Made by a program: the position numbers and the translations under genes
Shown: positions 1-9,732 of the stretch, one piece after another
How the letters are laid out: each line of letters begins with the position of its first letter
Numbering within the stretch: the stretch's first letter is position 1
Notes under the pieces: model-generated
What the model saw: only the letters and a program-made list of their open reading frames with translations
What the model was told of the DNA's origin: nothing
Database searches by the model: none
Assembly (NCBI RefSeq): GCF_000332335.1
Contig: NZ_KB235948.1
Coordinates: 3,104,707 to 3,168,706, forward strand
DNA from: Kamptonema formosum PCC 10802
GTDB taxonomy: Bacteria; Cyanobacteriota; Cyanobacteriia; Cyanobacteriales; Oscillatoriaceae
Length of the DNA: 64,000 bases
Direction of reading: 5' to 3'

Positions 1-335
1 GGTTCGTGCCAAATCGGGTGCTGGAAACCTCTTGGCGTGGGCGATCGGAAAGGCCGGTTCTCGCGGTTGGCCAAGGGGAATTGCCCCCCGTCTGGCCGGT
101 TCGTGCCAAATCGGGTGCTGGAAACCTCTTGGCGTGGGCGATCGGAAATGCCGGTTCTCGCGGTTGGCCAAGGGGAATTGCCCCCCGTCTGGCCGGTTCG
201 TGCCGAAATCGGGTGCTGGAAACCTCTTGGTGTGGGCGATCGGAAAGGCCGGTTCTCGCGGTTGGCCAAGGGGAATTGCCCCCCGTCTGGCCGGTTCGTG
301 CCAAATCGGGTGCTGGAAACCTCTTGGTGTGGGCC
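1..335. repeat. 97-bp tandem repeat, three full units and a partial one
   Basis: The phrase GGTTCGTGCC recurs at 1, 98, 195 and 293, giving units of 97, 97 and 98 bp; the extra base is in the third unit. The fourth unit breaks off near 335 and the first is cut by the window edge, so the array may extend left. Copies differ by only a few bases. The period is not a multiple of three, so the open frames running through it read a different frame in each unit and are not genes. Each unit holds GGGCGATCGG and a CCAAGGGGAATTGCCCC imperfect palindrome. The stretch from 336 to 457 is unrelated and C/G-rich, with no gene seen. Confidence 0.9.
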
Positions 336-457
336 AGATCCCCCCCAACCCCCCTTAAAAAGGGGGCTTTGAGAATTCCCACCCTTTGTAGGGGCGGGCC
401 CTTCCACCCCGGCGTTGGGGGGGATATAACTGAAAAATCTAATTTTGGAGGTGTCTG

Positions 458-1414
458 ATGACTCCCGCAGAAAAGTTTATTAGCGAAATCGCCGGCGAAC
501 TGAAAACGCAGCCTGGGTATAATATAAGAGAGGAAGTGTTTTTTCCCCTGCGTTACGCGAAAAATCGCCCGGTGGCAGTTCAACACAAAACAATTGCTGA
601 AAAGTTGATGCCACAAGATCCCCGGCTTGGGCCGGGAAAGTATGCAGCGGGAATTGGCACACACGAGCAAAATGTTCGGCGGGCGATTGTAAATAAATAT
701 GAAGAAGAGATGACAGCCGATGGGGTGGATGTTAATATCTTACTCAATGGGCAAGTAGGACAAGGAGGCATTTGGCGAACGGCTTATGAGTGGCTGTGGA
801 AACACAAATACCCGCGCTGGCTGGAGGCGAATAGGCAATGGCTGGAGGCGAATAGCTGGGAGCTTTTGCGGGAAAAGGCAAAATCCCCTGCCAATTGGAT
901 ACAGTTTAAAACAAACGAGGAGGCAGCCCAGCTAGGGGTAGATAGAGGCCCTATTCTGCCATCGGCTCCCCCTGCGGTGCAGAAAAATCCCGCAACGATT
1001 CCCGCCAACCAGTCGCTTTGGATGGTAATTGATTTAGACTTTTCTAAGTCTCCAGTGCTGTTGTTGAATCGCAGTCAAGATGGGGAATGTTTGCTCTGTC
1101 CATCTTCTGCTTATGCACCGAATGCTATTATGGAGGAACCGCCGCTTTTGCTGCCTCAAAAGGATTCTTGGGCGGCTCTGGATGAGGAAAAGACAAATTT
1201 TAAGTTTGACAAACTGGGAAAGGAGGAGTTTTTAGCAATTGTCTTGAAGCAACCTTTAAACTTACCTTGGTTGACCCCCCGTGAAGATGAAGGACTGATA
1301 GAATGGAATGGTGAGCGGATTATGGATTTATTTGACCACTTGGAACAGCCAGGGGAATGGCAGGTTTTTTATCAAAGTTTTGAAGTGGTGGAATTGAAAC
1401 CCGCAGATGGGTGA
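458..1414 (+). CDS. Hypothetical protein, DUF4384-like C-terminal half
   Basis: A 318-residue soluble protein without signal peptide or membrane segment. A good ribosome site (TGGAGG, about 448) sits just upstream of the ATG. Residues about 40-90 look like a small helical, possibly winged-helix region (HKTIAEKL, then GTHEQNVRRAI). A linker rich in Pro and Ala follows near 170-185. From about residue 185 (SLWMVIDLDFSKSPVLLLN, then DGECLLCPS) the pattern resembles DUF4384, a beta-rich domain often found beside caspase-like and CHAT proteins in cyanobacteria. That resemblance is my reading of the pattern and is weak. A clear terminator follows at once, so the gene is probably transcribed alone. 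No enzymatic motif is visible. Confidence 0.7.
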   Translation: MTPAEKFISEIAGELKTQPGYNIREEVFFPLRYAKNRPVAVQHKTIAEKLMPQDPRLGPGKYAAGIGTHEQNVRRAIVNKYEEEMTADGVDVNILLNGQVGQGGIWRTAYEWLWKHKYPRWLEANRQWLEANSWELLREKAKSPANWIQFKTNEEAAQLGVDRGPILPSAPPAVQKNPATIPANQSLWMVIDLDFSKSPVLLLNRSQDGECLLCPSSAYAPNAIMEEPPLLLPQKDSWAALDEEKTNFKFDKLGKEEFLAIVLKQPLNLPWLTPREDEGLIEWNGERIMDLFDHLEQPGEWQVFYQSFEVVELKPADG

Positions 1415-1421
1415 GCAAGTG

Positions 1422-1450
1422 AAACCCGGTTTCAGACACCGGGTTTTTTT
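1422..1450 (+). terminator. Rho-independent terminator
   Basis: A 9-bp stem AAACCCGGT / ACCGGGTTT with a 7-base loop runs into a T run ending at 1450, eight bases after the stop codon of the gene ending at 1414. Confidence 0.85.
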
Positions 1451-1473
1451 AAGAATCATGGTGTGGTGACAGC

Positions 1474-1710
1474 ATGAAATATCTGAACCTAGAGGAAAGC
1501 GACATCGCCCTAACAGCAATTGTTGATGAGATTGCTGCTACCCTGTCTGAGGTTGTCATTATCCGTAAGGGTTTGCCAGTCGCTCGTATTGTTCACTATT
1601 CGATTCCTGAGCCGCCTGGAAAAAATTATCCCCTGCAGGGAAGTCCAATCAAAATTGCCGCCGATTTTGATGAACCGATGCCTGAACTTTGGGATGCTTT
1701 GGGAGAATGA
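1474..1710 (+). CDS. Phd/YefM-type antitoxin (VapB-like)
   Basis: A 78-residue protein with the layout of Phd/YefM antitoxins: a short N-terminal DNA-binding part (MKYLNLEESDIALTAIVDEI), the central EVVIIRKGLPVARIV signature in which the antitoxin re-states the K/R-G-x-P-V-A-x-[IL] motif, and a charged C-terminal tail (FDEPMPELWDALGE) of the kind that inserts into a PIN toxin. The family binds its own promoter and neutralises a cognate toxin. The stop codon overlaps the start of the adjacent PIN reading frame by ATGA, the usual antitoxin-toxin coupling. The toxin is truncated here, so this antitoxin may be an orphan. Confidence 0.85.
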   Translation: MKYLNLEESDIALTAIVDEIAATLSEVVIIRKGLPVARIVHYSIPEPPGKNYPLQGSPIKIAADFDEPMPELWDALGE

Positions 1711-1790
1711 TTTTACTCGATCCTCATGTTTGGTTATGGCTACTTCACGATCCGCGTCAATTGTCGGATGCTGCACGCACAGCCGTGTAA
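1707..1790 (+). pseudogene. Truncated PIN-domain toxin (VapC remnant)
   Basis: A 27-codon frame starting at the ATGA overlap with the antitoxin stop. It encodes MILLDPHVWLWLLHDPRQLS and a few more residues before a TAA. The opening matches PIN toxins, which begin MxLLDTHxxLWLL and carry the first catalytic Asp there (D5 here). Intact PIN toxins are about 125-140 residues, so four fifths is missing, including the other acidic residues. The following bases (1791-1850) contain a common intergenic palindrome instead of the rest of the gene, so a deletion or repeat insertion probably destroyed it. Confidence 0.8.
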
Positions 1791-1815
1791 CAGCGCAACA
1801 AAAATCAGGTATCGC

Positions 1816-1841
1816 GTTGGGTTTCGTTGCCTCAACCCAAC
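1816..1841. repeat. Small intergenic palindrome
   Basis: GTTGGGTT and AACCCAAC form an 8-bp stem around CGTTGCCT-type loop sequence. I recognise this as a frequent cyanobacterial intergenic palindrome. It lies at the break point of the truncated PIN gene, just upstream of the CHAT gene. Confidence 0.6.
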
Positions 1842-1870
1842 CTACATGAAAGAAAAACTGGAAACCAAAT

Positions 1871-4800
1871 ATGCTTATAATCTCTGCTATAAAAAAAAAT
1901 TATCCCAAACTGTCTTATAGTTTACTGGAATGTTTTGCGTTAATCATTGTACTGCCAAGTGCTTTAGTCGGATTAATTCTGTTGGCTATACCATTCAAAA
2001 TCGCTAGTTTTTTTAATAAAAAAGCATCTAAAAGTATTCTCAATTATTACAAAAAAATTGGTTCATACTTGAGAGATTTTTTTGTTAGCGATATTCCGCC
2101 AACAGCAGTTAGAAAAATGACGGCAGATATTTTATTGGCCTTTGGAATTGACCATTATAATAATGGTTTATTCGGCATGGCTTGGAATTGCTGGCAACAG
2201 TGTCTTAGCATTTATCAAGCTATTCAAGACCGCGAAGGGGAAGCTGATTCTCTGGGAAATTTAGGTGTTGTTTACCGCTCTCTGGGACAATATGAAATAG
2301 CCATCACCTCCCACGAACAGTCTTTAGCTATTAGTCAGGAAATCAAATACCGGCAAGGGGAGGCAAATGCTCTGGTAAATTTAGGCAATGCTTACTACTC
2401 TCTGGGAGAATATGAACGAGCCATCACCTTCTACGAACAGCATTTAGCTATTAGTCGAAAAATCAAAAACCGCAAAGGGGAAGCAAATTCTCTGAAAAAT
2501 TTAGGTAATTCTTACGACTCTCTGGGAGAATATGAAGGAGCGATCGCTTTCCACGAACAGTCTTTAGTGATTAGTCAGGAAATCAAATACCGCCAAGGGA
2601 AGGCAAATGCTCTGGTAAATTTAGGCAATGCTTACAACTCTCTGGGAGAATATGAACAAGCGATCACATTCCACGAAAAGTCTTTAGCCATTAGTCGGAA
2701 AATCAAAGACCGTCAAAATGAAGCAATTTCTCTGGCAGGTTTAGGTAATTCTTACGACTCTCTGGGAGAATATGAACGAGCGATCACATTCCACGAACAG
2801 TCTTTAGCCATTAGTCGGAAAATCAAAGACCGTGAAGGGGAGGCTAGTTCTTTGATAAATTTAAGCATTGCTTGTAGCGCTATGGGACAGTATGAACGGG
2901 GGATTGATTTCTTTGAACAGTCTTTAGCCATTAGTCGGGAAATCGGATATCGCCAAGGGGAAGCTAATTCTCTGGGAAATTTAGGGATTGCTTACGGATC
3001 TTTGGGACAATATGAACGAGCCATCACTTTCTTGGAACAGTCTTTGGTTATTAGTCAGGAAATCAAACACCGCCAAGGGGAAGCTGCTTCTCTGGGAAAT
3101 TTAGGGATTGCTTACGACTCTATGGGAGAATATGAACGAGCCATCACCTTCTACGAACAGTCTTTAGCTATTAGTCAGGAAATCAAATACCGGCAAGGGG
3201 AGGCAAATGATCTGGTAAATTTAGGCTCTGTTTACCGCGAATTACAACAACCAGAAAAAGCCATTCAAAACTATCGAGACTGCCTCAAAATTGCCACTCC
3301 CGAAACTATGCCACCCGTATGCTTCACAGGAGGTCGCAACCTCGGCGATACCGGCTTTCTCCAAGGCGACTGGCAACTCGCCTTAGAAGGATACGAACCG
3401 GCTATGCAAGCAGTGGAACAACTCCGCAAAGGCTCAACCACCGACAAACGCCGCCAAGAAATCATTAAAGACGCCATATCGGTTTACGCCAACGCAGTCC
3501 AATGCTACATCAACCTTAAACAATACGATAAAGCCGTCGAAACCGCAGATCGTTCCCGTTCCCGCCACCTCGCGGACTTATTTTACAGCAAAGACCTCTA
3601 CCCCCAAGGCGAAATTCCCCCAGAAGTGGCAGAATACTATCGCCTGCAAGAACAAAGTAACCGTTTGCGTATTTCTGACAACGACGGGACAAAAGCATTC
3701 GCCGCCACTCGCCAAGCAACCCCCAACAGCGACGCGACGCTTAAACTGATTGAAAACTTAGAGGCACAAAAGCAGCAAGCGTGGCTGAAAATTCGCAGCA
3801 AAGACCAGGTTTTGGCCGGTCAATTGCAAGCGGACCCCCTCAGCTTCCAGCAAATGCAAGCCTTAATTCCCGATACCGAAACCGCCATCGTCAATTTTTA
3901 CACCACTGATAAACATACCCACGTTTTCATCTTGCGGCAAAATCAACCGCCCCAACTCCACACCTGCGAAGGACAAGGGTTTGAAACCTTGCAAAATTGG
4001 ATCTTTAACAACTGGTTAACACCTTATCTGCAAAACCGAATCGTATGGCAAAGTCAAATGCGGGATTTTCTCCCGGAACTTGCCAACCGGCTGCAACTCA
4101 ATCAACTGATTGCCGAACATCTCACCGGCATCAAAGAACTGATTATCATCCCGCACCTGTACCTGCATCAAATTCCCTTTGCTGCCTTACCTTTAAACAA
4201 CACTCCCATTCCCCAAAGCAATACAGCCTACGACAAGACTCGCGTAAAAGCTGTCAAAAAACCCGACCCAGCCGCAGTCGCAGCCGCCAAAACCCCACCC
4301 CAACAACCCGAATACCTCAGCGATAAATTCCGCATTCGCATCGTTCCCAGTTGCCAAATTCTCAATTATTGCCACCAGCGAGGCAACCTGAAAATTGAGA
4401 ATATGGGCATCGTGGAAAATGCCACCGGCGACCTCGTTTTCACCGGCTACGAGTGCGAAACCCTGGCCACCACGCACAAAGTTCCCAAAAACCGCCGCCT
4501 GCAATACCAGCAAGCGACTATCAGCAACTATCAAAACTTACTCCACCAAGTGCAAGTCCTCCATTCCAGCCACCACGCGGCTTCTAACCTCAATAATGCC
4601 CTGGAATCAATCCTTAAATTATTCGACGGCGATATCAACCTCGCTCGCCTTTTCACCTGGAGATTTCCGCAGCTAGCCGAAGTTATCCTCTCCTGCTGCG
4701 AAACCAACTTAACCCTCACCCCAATTACCGATGACCCCCTGAGTATTGCGGCTGGTTTCCTCTGTGCGGGTGCCCGAAATGTGGTCAGTACCTTATGGTC

Positions 4801-5098
4801 AGTGGATGACTTAGCAACCGCTTTGTTTTGCATTTTGTACTATGAGGAGAAGCGGGACAAGAGCCGGTCCGAAGCCATCCGCCAAACCCAATTTAAGCTG
4901 CGTAACTTGACAGGCGACGAATTATATGCTAAGTACAAACCGCAGTTAGAGGCTTATGTTGACCGGCAGCAATGGGGAGAAAACCAAGCCGAAATTATGG
5001 CCAATGTGCGATTGCGGTTAGAGTTCCTTCGCCGGGAAACTTTGCCCTTTGTCAGTCCCCATTATTGGTCGGGTTTTGTATCCCAGGGTTTGGCGTAG
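1871..5098 (+). CDS. TPR-repeat CHAT-domain protein (caspase-like protease)
   Basis: A 1075-residue protein. Residues about 18-45 are strongly hydrophobic (ECFALIIVLPSALVGLILLAIPF), so the N-terminus is probably membrane-anchored. Nine 40-residue tetratricopeptide repeats of the NLGNAYxSLGEYERAI type follow (about 115-475), then a helical linker, then a C-terminal CHAT domain. The CHAT catalytic pair is visible: His902 in LHSSHHA and Cys943 in LSCCETN, aligning to the family motifs HFxGH and SACET. CHAT proteins are C14/separase-like peptidases used in signalling, cell death and phage defence; the target here is unknown. The TPR region is built from 120-bp near-identical DNA repeats (2240-3240). 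The gene stands alone; the antitoxin and DUF4384-like genes upstream read the same way. Confidence 0.9.
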   Translation: MLIISAIKKNYPKLSYSLLECFALIIVLPSALVGLILLAIPFKIASFFNKKASKSILNYYKKIGSYLRDFFVSDIPPTAVRKMTADILLAFGIDHYNNGLFGMAWNCWQQCLSIYQAIQDREGEADSLGNLGVVYRSLGQYEIAITSHEQSLAISQEIKYRQGEANALVNLGNAYYSLGEYERAITFYEQHLAISRKIKNRKGEANSLKNLGNSYDSLGEYEGAIAFHEQSLVISQEIKYRQGKANALVNLGNAYNSLGEYEQAITFHEKSLAISRKIKDRQNEAISLAGLGNSYDSLGEYERAITFHEQSLAISRKIKDREGEASSLINLSIACSAMGQYERGIDFFEQSLAISREIGYRQGEANSLGNLGIAYGSLGQYERAITFLEQSLVISQEIKHRQGEAASLGNLGIAYDSMGEYERAITFYEQSLAISQEIKYRQGEANDLVNLGSVYRELQQPEKAIQNYRDCLKIATPETMPPVCFTGGRNLGDTGFLQGDWQLALEGYEPAMQAVEQLRKGSTTDKRRQEIIKDAISVYANAVQCYINLKQYDKAVETADRSRSRHLADLFYSKDLYPQGEIPPEVAEYYRLQEQSNRLRISDNDGTKAFAATRQATPNSDATLKLIENLEAQKQQAWLKIRSKDQVLAGQLQADPLSFQQMQALIPDTETAIVNFYTTDKHTHVFILRQNQPPQLHTCEGQGFETLQNWIFNNWLTPYLQNRIVWQSQMRDFLPELANRLQLNQLIAEHLTGIKELIIIPHLYLHQIPFAALPLNNTPIPQSNTAYDKTRVKAVKKPDPAAVAAAKTPPQQPEYLSDKFRIRIVPSCQILNYCHQRGNLKIENMGIVENATGDLVFTGYECETLATTHKVPKNRRLQYQQATISNYQNLLHQVQVLHSSHHAASNLNNALESILKLFDGDINLARLFTWRFPQLAEVILSCCETNLTLTPITDDPLSIAAGFLCAGARNVVSTLWSVDDLATALFCILYYEEKRDKSRSEAIRQTQFKLRNLTGDELYAKYKPQLEAYVDRQQWGENQAEIMANVRLRLEFLRRETLPFVSPHYWSGFVSQGLA

Positions 5099-5197
5099 GA
5101 GAACAGCCAAAAACATCTTTTTTGCTCAATTACTTGAGTTAAAACCCTGATGTTTCTTTGGAGAACCCAAGTTCCGCTCCGCCAGCCAACAAACCTG

Positions 5198-5418
5198 GGC
5201 ATGTTTTAAAGTCCGCGCAGGCGGACTTTGTTTGTATAGCCGCGATTTCCAATCGCCAGGCCCCTTTGCTAATGCAAAAACGAGATCCTCCCGAACGCAC
5301 CGCTACTGGGCATGTTTTAAAGTCCGCGCAGGCGGACTTTGTTTGTATAGCCGCGATTTCCAATCGCCAGGCCCCTTTGCTAATGCAAAAACGGGATGCT
5401 CCCGAACGCACCGCTACA
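5198..5418. repeat. Two tandem copies of a 111-bp unit in the gap 5099-5709
   Basis: ATGTTTTAAAGTCCGCGCAG begins at 5201 and again at 5312. The units are nearly identical over 105 bp and each contains the hairpin AGTCCGCGCAGGCGGACT, ending in CCCGAACGCACCGCTAC. This sort of sequence recurs between genes in many cyanobacteria. Short open frames through it are not credible genes. Between 5419 and 5520 there is a further GGCGGAACCCACCCTAC copy of the family. Confidence 0.85.
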
Positions 5419-5521
5419 GGGGGGGTGGGTTCCGCCTTATTAATGCCCGCAACCGAATAAAAAGTGACGGGAGGCGGAACCCACCCTACTATCTTCAAAA
5501 TATATAATTTAAATGCAGGAA

Positions 5522-5629
5522 CACCTCAACCGGCCAGCTAAACAGTCTGGCCACTCCCAAAGGTGCTCTGACAAGAATGGTATCCTGTCATCTGGGTTGT
5601 CTGCCAGCAAGCGCTGACTGCGGACAGCC
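5522..5629 (+). promoter_or_regulatory. pyrG upstream region: two hairpins around a possible promoter
   Basis: Hairpin one pairs CACCT (5522-5526) with AGGTG (5561-5565) and, inside it, GGCCAG (5532-5537) with CTGGCC (5547-5552). A possible extended -10, TGGTATCCT, ends at 5585. Ten bases on, GGTTGTCTGC (5595-5604) pairs over ten base pairs with GCGGACAGCC (5620-5629); inside it CAGC pairs with GCTG around an AAGC loop, leaving a three-base bulge. If transcription starts near 5594, this second hairpin is the 5-prime end of the pyrG mRNA. Pairing is read directly; promoter and role are inference. Confidence 0.45.
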
Positions 5630-5694
5630 GGTAAAGGCACGCAGGCGCTTGGGCTGTGGCACAATGAACAGCAGGCGTAGGCGCGGAAATCTAG

Positions 5695-7353
<1,659 letters not shown>

Positions 7354-7390
7354 CACAGGAATTGCGGCGGCTTTCATCTGAGGAGGTCTT

Positions 7391-7609
7391 GTGGCGCACT
7401 GGATCAAGATAAGTTATGAGCGGGACAAACAAGTATATGTGATCGATCTAGACCGCATCAGCGCTTTCAGCTTGTCTTGGAACGGTCGGCTAACCCTGTA
7501 TTTGTCCAATCACCAAACCGGCATTGAGATTACTCAGCAGAGCGATCCAGAAGCCTACCACAAGATTCTCGACTACATCAAAGAAACCACTGGGTTTCCT
7601 TTACCTTGA
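7391..7609 (+). CDS. Small conserved protein downstream of pyrG
   Basis: A 72-residue protein starting at GTG with a strong AGGAGG ribosome site seven bases before it. The sequence (MAHWIKISYERDKQVYVIDL, later ITQQSDPEAYHKILDYI) suggests a compact beta-rich fold with a C-terminal helix, no signal peptide and no membrane segment. I recognise no named family. Close spacing to pyrG and the clear ribosome site support a real gene in the same transcript. Function unknown. Confidence 0.75.
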   Translation: MAHWIKISYERDKQVYVIDLDRISAFSLSWNGRLTLYLSNHQTGIEITQQSDPEAYHKILDYIKETTGFPLP

Positions 7610-7620
7610 ATGGGGCATTG

Positions 7621-7662
7621 GGATTTTGGATTTTGGATTTTGGATTTTGGATTTTGGATTTT
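7621..7662. repeat. Six perfect GGATTTT heptamers
   Basis: GGATTTT is repeated six times without error. Heptanucleotide short tandem repeats of this kind are known between cyanobacterial genes. It begins 11 bases after the preceding stop codon. Confidence 0.9.
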
Positions 7663-7681
7663 CCCGGACAATATGGCGGGG

Positions 7682-7700
7682 CACAGGCGAGACGCCTGTG
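7682..7700. repeat. Intergenic hairpin CACAGGCG-AGA-CGCCTGTG
   Basis: A perfect 8-bp stem with three-base loop, followed by CTACGTC. The same module occurs at 8915-8933, 15343-15361 and 16280-16298. It lies between convergent genes, so it could also help stop transcription. Confidence 0.75.
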
Positions 7701-7781
7701 CTACGTCAAAATTTTATTTCGTTCCCAGGCGAAATCTCCGTAGGGGCGCGTCCCGCCGCGCCCCGGTGTGCGGCGTCAAAA

Positions 7782-8702
7782 TTAGCCTTTTTCCTCAATC
7801 TTTGTTGCTTCTTCCTTTTCCCTAACCAGCTGCCAAGCCAGTTTAGCCGCACCGGCAATCCCCGCAGAATTGCCCAACTCAGCCGTCAGCAACTGCAAAC
7901 CGGGGCGGCACACCGGCAGCACCCGCCGCTCAATTTCTGCCATAGTTGCAGGGAAGAAAAACTCCGCACTAGCAGCCACACCCCCACCGATGATAATCGC
8001 TTCCGGCCCCAGCACATAGATCAGGCTGGCCAAACCGGCACCCAGCTGGTGTCCGTAAGTCTCCCAGAACTCCAAAGCTTGCCGGTTCCCCACTTGCGCC
8101 ATGTGGCCCAGTTCCGCCGGCTCGCAACCCATGCGCCGGCGAATCGCCCCCACGGAGACAAACTGTTCCAGCGAACCGCGATTGCCGCTATTGCACTCCG
8201 GTCCGTAAAGATCCAGGGTGATTAACCCCAGCTCCCCGGCAGCGCCGGTGTGGCCCACAAACAGCTTTCCATCTATAATAATCGCACCGCCCACTCCCGT
8301 GCCCAAAGTCAGCACAATCAAATTGCGGAAGCGGCGACCGGCACCCAGCCAAGCTTCTCCCAAACCCGCGCAATTAGCGTCATTCGCCAGAACTGCCGGT
8401 CTTTTGGTCTTTTCTTCGAGCCAGTCAGCCAGGGGCACATCGCGCCACCCCGCCAGATTAATCGCCACTTTGGCCACCCGACCCGCCGCATCCGCCGGCC
8501 CGGGCGTCCCCACCCCTATGGCCAAGCATTGCCGGTCGGGGTCAAGTTGCTCAATTGCCTCAGCCATAACGCCCAACACAGCTGCCGGTGTGGCCGGTTG
8601 CGGCGTGGCCACACTCAGCGATTGGCTGCAATTGCCATCCGGGGTGAATCTCCCCAGCTTAATTGCTGTCCCCCCTAAATCAATTCCAATCACTTCGCCC
8701 AT
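7782..8702 (-). CDS. ROK-family sugar kinase (glucokinase-like)
   Basis: A 306-residue cytosolic kinase expected to phosphorylate glucose or a related sugar with ATP. The phosphate-binding loop is GIDLGGTAIKLG at residues 5-16; the catalytic Asp lies in LANDANCAGLGEA (about 106-118); a second glycine-rich motif is LTLGTGVGGAI (about 131-141). The ROK zinc motif CxCGxxGCxE is not conserved: the matching stretch reads ECNSGNRGSLEQF, keeping one Cys of three. I believe some cyanobacterial ROK proteins share this. The sugar specificity cannot be told from sequence. The next gene on this strand is over 450 bases upstream, so it is probably transcribed alone. Confidence 0.88.
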   Translation of the reverse strand: MGEVIGIDLGGTAIKLGRFTPDGNCSQSLSVATPQPATPAAVLGVMAEAIEQLDPDRQCLAIGVGTPGPADAAGRVAKVAINLAGWRDVPLADWLEEKTKRPAVLANDANCAGLGEAWLGAGRRFRNLIVLTLGTGVGGAIIIDGKLFVGHTGAAGELGLITLDLYGPECNSGNRGSLEQFVSVGAIRRRMGCEPAELGHMAQVGNRQALEFWETYGHQLGAGLASLIYVLGPEAIIIGGGVAASAEFFFPATMAEIERRVLPVCRPGLQLLTAELGNSAGIAGAAKLAWQLVREKEEATKIEEKG

Positions 8703-8783
8703 ACTCGAACCTTTAATATCTTTTCTTCCATTGTAGGTTTAATTTTATATTTTTAACCGCAGATGAACGCAGATGTACTCAGA

Positions 8784-8887
8784 TATAGCGTGTCTAAATC
8801 CTTCGTGTAAATTTCAGAACCCAGTTTCTTAAAGAAACCAGGGTTCTGTGCCCCTAGCGGTTGCGCAAATCATTCAGACCTGCTATA
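8784..8887. mobile_element. 104-bp TATAGC-ended element, copy 1
   Basis: Starts TATAGCGTGTC and ends GACCTGCTATA, with a central AGTTTCTTAAAGAAACC hairpin. Its reverse complement matches 54831-54935 almost base for base. It carries no gene and has the size and ends of a miniature inverted-repeat element moved by a transposase elsewhere. It occupies part of the gap 8703-9165. Confidence 0.75.
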
Positions 8888-8914
8888 ATCGTATCCAGTT
8901 AGGTTAGGACGTAG

Positions 8915-8933
8915 GACAGGCGTCTCGCCTGTC
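8915..8933. repeat. Intergenic hairpin GACAGGCG-TCT-CGCCTGTC
   Basis: A perfect 8-bp stem with a three-base loop, one of four copies of this hairpin family seen in the window. It sits between two TATAGC-ended elements. Confidence 0.7.
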
Positions 8934-8989
8934 CCTTTTCCTACTAGCCAGTGAGATGCCTTGTCCTAAACTGACTGTTTCTTGCTCTA

Positions 8990-9152
8990 TATAGCAGCAG
9001 TCATATTGGTTAGGACAATAGGAGCTTCGGGAGCGGGGGAGCAAGGGAGGCCGGAATGTACGTTCCCTAAATGCCTACTGCTATATAGACGTAGGGCAGG
9101 CGTCCCGCCCCCCTGAAGGTCTAATGTCCTAATCTAAGTGGATGCTACTATA
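8990..9152. mobile_element. 163-bp two-part TATAGCAG element, copy 1 (order A-B)
   Basis: Module A, 8990-9085, is bounded by TATAGCAGCAG and CTACTGCTATA. Module B, 9084-9152, runs from TATAGACGTAG to GCTACTATA. The whole is the reverse complement of 23485-23647 with few differences and exactly the same length. No open frame inside. It fills the rest of the 463-base gap 8703-9165, in which I see no gene. Confidence 0.8.
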
Positions 9153-9165
9153 ATTCTGAGGTCAG

Positions 9166-9732
9166 CTAGTCGGCAATCCTGAAAGCCTTCAAAAACGCTT
9201 GAAAATCCTTCTCTGCCTGCCGGTAAGCCGCTGCTTTCTGGTCAAGCGCAGCCTTAGTAATTTCTCTGTCTTGGAATTGCTTTTGCGCTAATTCAAATTC
9301 CAGCTTTTTGATTTGGTAATTCTGCTGTCTCACCGTCCCTTCAACAGAGCCCACCCAATTGGTAAACCCCAGAGTTTGCGTTTCCGGGTCTGTATTGCCG
9401 GCATTCCTGAGCGCCGGCTCTCCCAGCTTAGCTTTCGCGGTTGCTGTCAGCCGGCAGAAGCTTTCTAAAGCTCCCTTAATTTGCTGGATGCGGCTCAGAG
9501 AGTTTTGCAAAGAAAACCTTTGATTGAGAGTGTCGCTGAGAGGTTCATCTGGAGAAACCGGGCGCTGGCTTAACTGCATCGCTGGGGGAGAGGCGTGCTG
9601 TGCCGTGCCGGTGGTAGCACTGACTGCCGGTTGCGCCGGCAGCTTCCAGACCGACCAAAACATCCCAGCGACGGTGAAAGGAACCAGCGCTAAAGGAATA
9701 ACTGCTGCCAGAAAAGCTCGGTTGATTTGCAT
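9166..9732 (-). CDS. Hypothetical membrane-anchored or secreted protein
   Basis: A 188-residue protein from the ATG at 9732; the open frame extends 21 codons further upstream but that part lacks hydrophobic character. Residues about 4-24 (NRAFLAAVIPLALVPFTVAGMFW) form one transmembrane segment or uncleaved signal. A flexible Pro/Ser/Thr-rich stretch (about 30-65) follows, then a mostly helical, charged C-terminal half (about 75-185) that could form a coiled coil. No catalytic motif and no family I recognise. It sits alone between an element-filled gap and another long gap. Confidence 0.65.
   Translation of the reverse strand: MQINRAFLAAVIPLALVPFTVAGMFWSVWKLPAQPAVSATTGTAQHASPPAMQLSQRPVSPDEPLSDTLNQRFSLQNSLSRIQQIKGALESFCRLTATAKAKLGEPALRNAGNTDPETQTLGFTNWVGSVEGTVRQQNYQIKKLEFELAQKQFQDREITKAALDQKAAAYRQAEKDFQAFLKAFRIAD

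Noticed and set aside
6-458. Open frames of 108-150 codons through the left-edge repeat
   Set aside because: The 97-bp period shifts frame in every unit and the peptides are just the repeat in three frames; no ribosome site.
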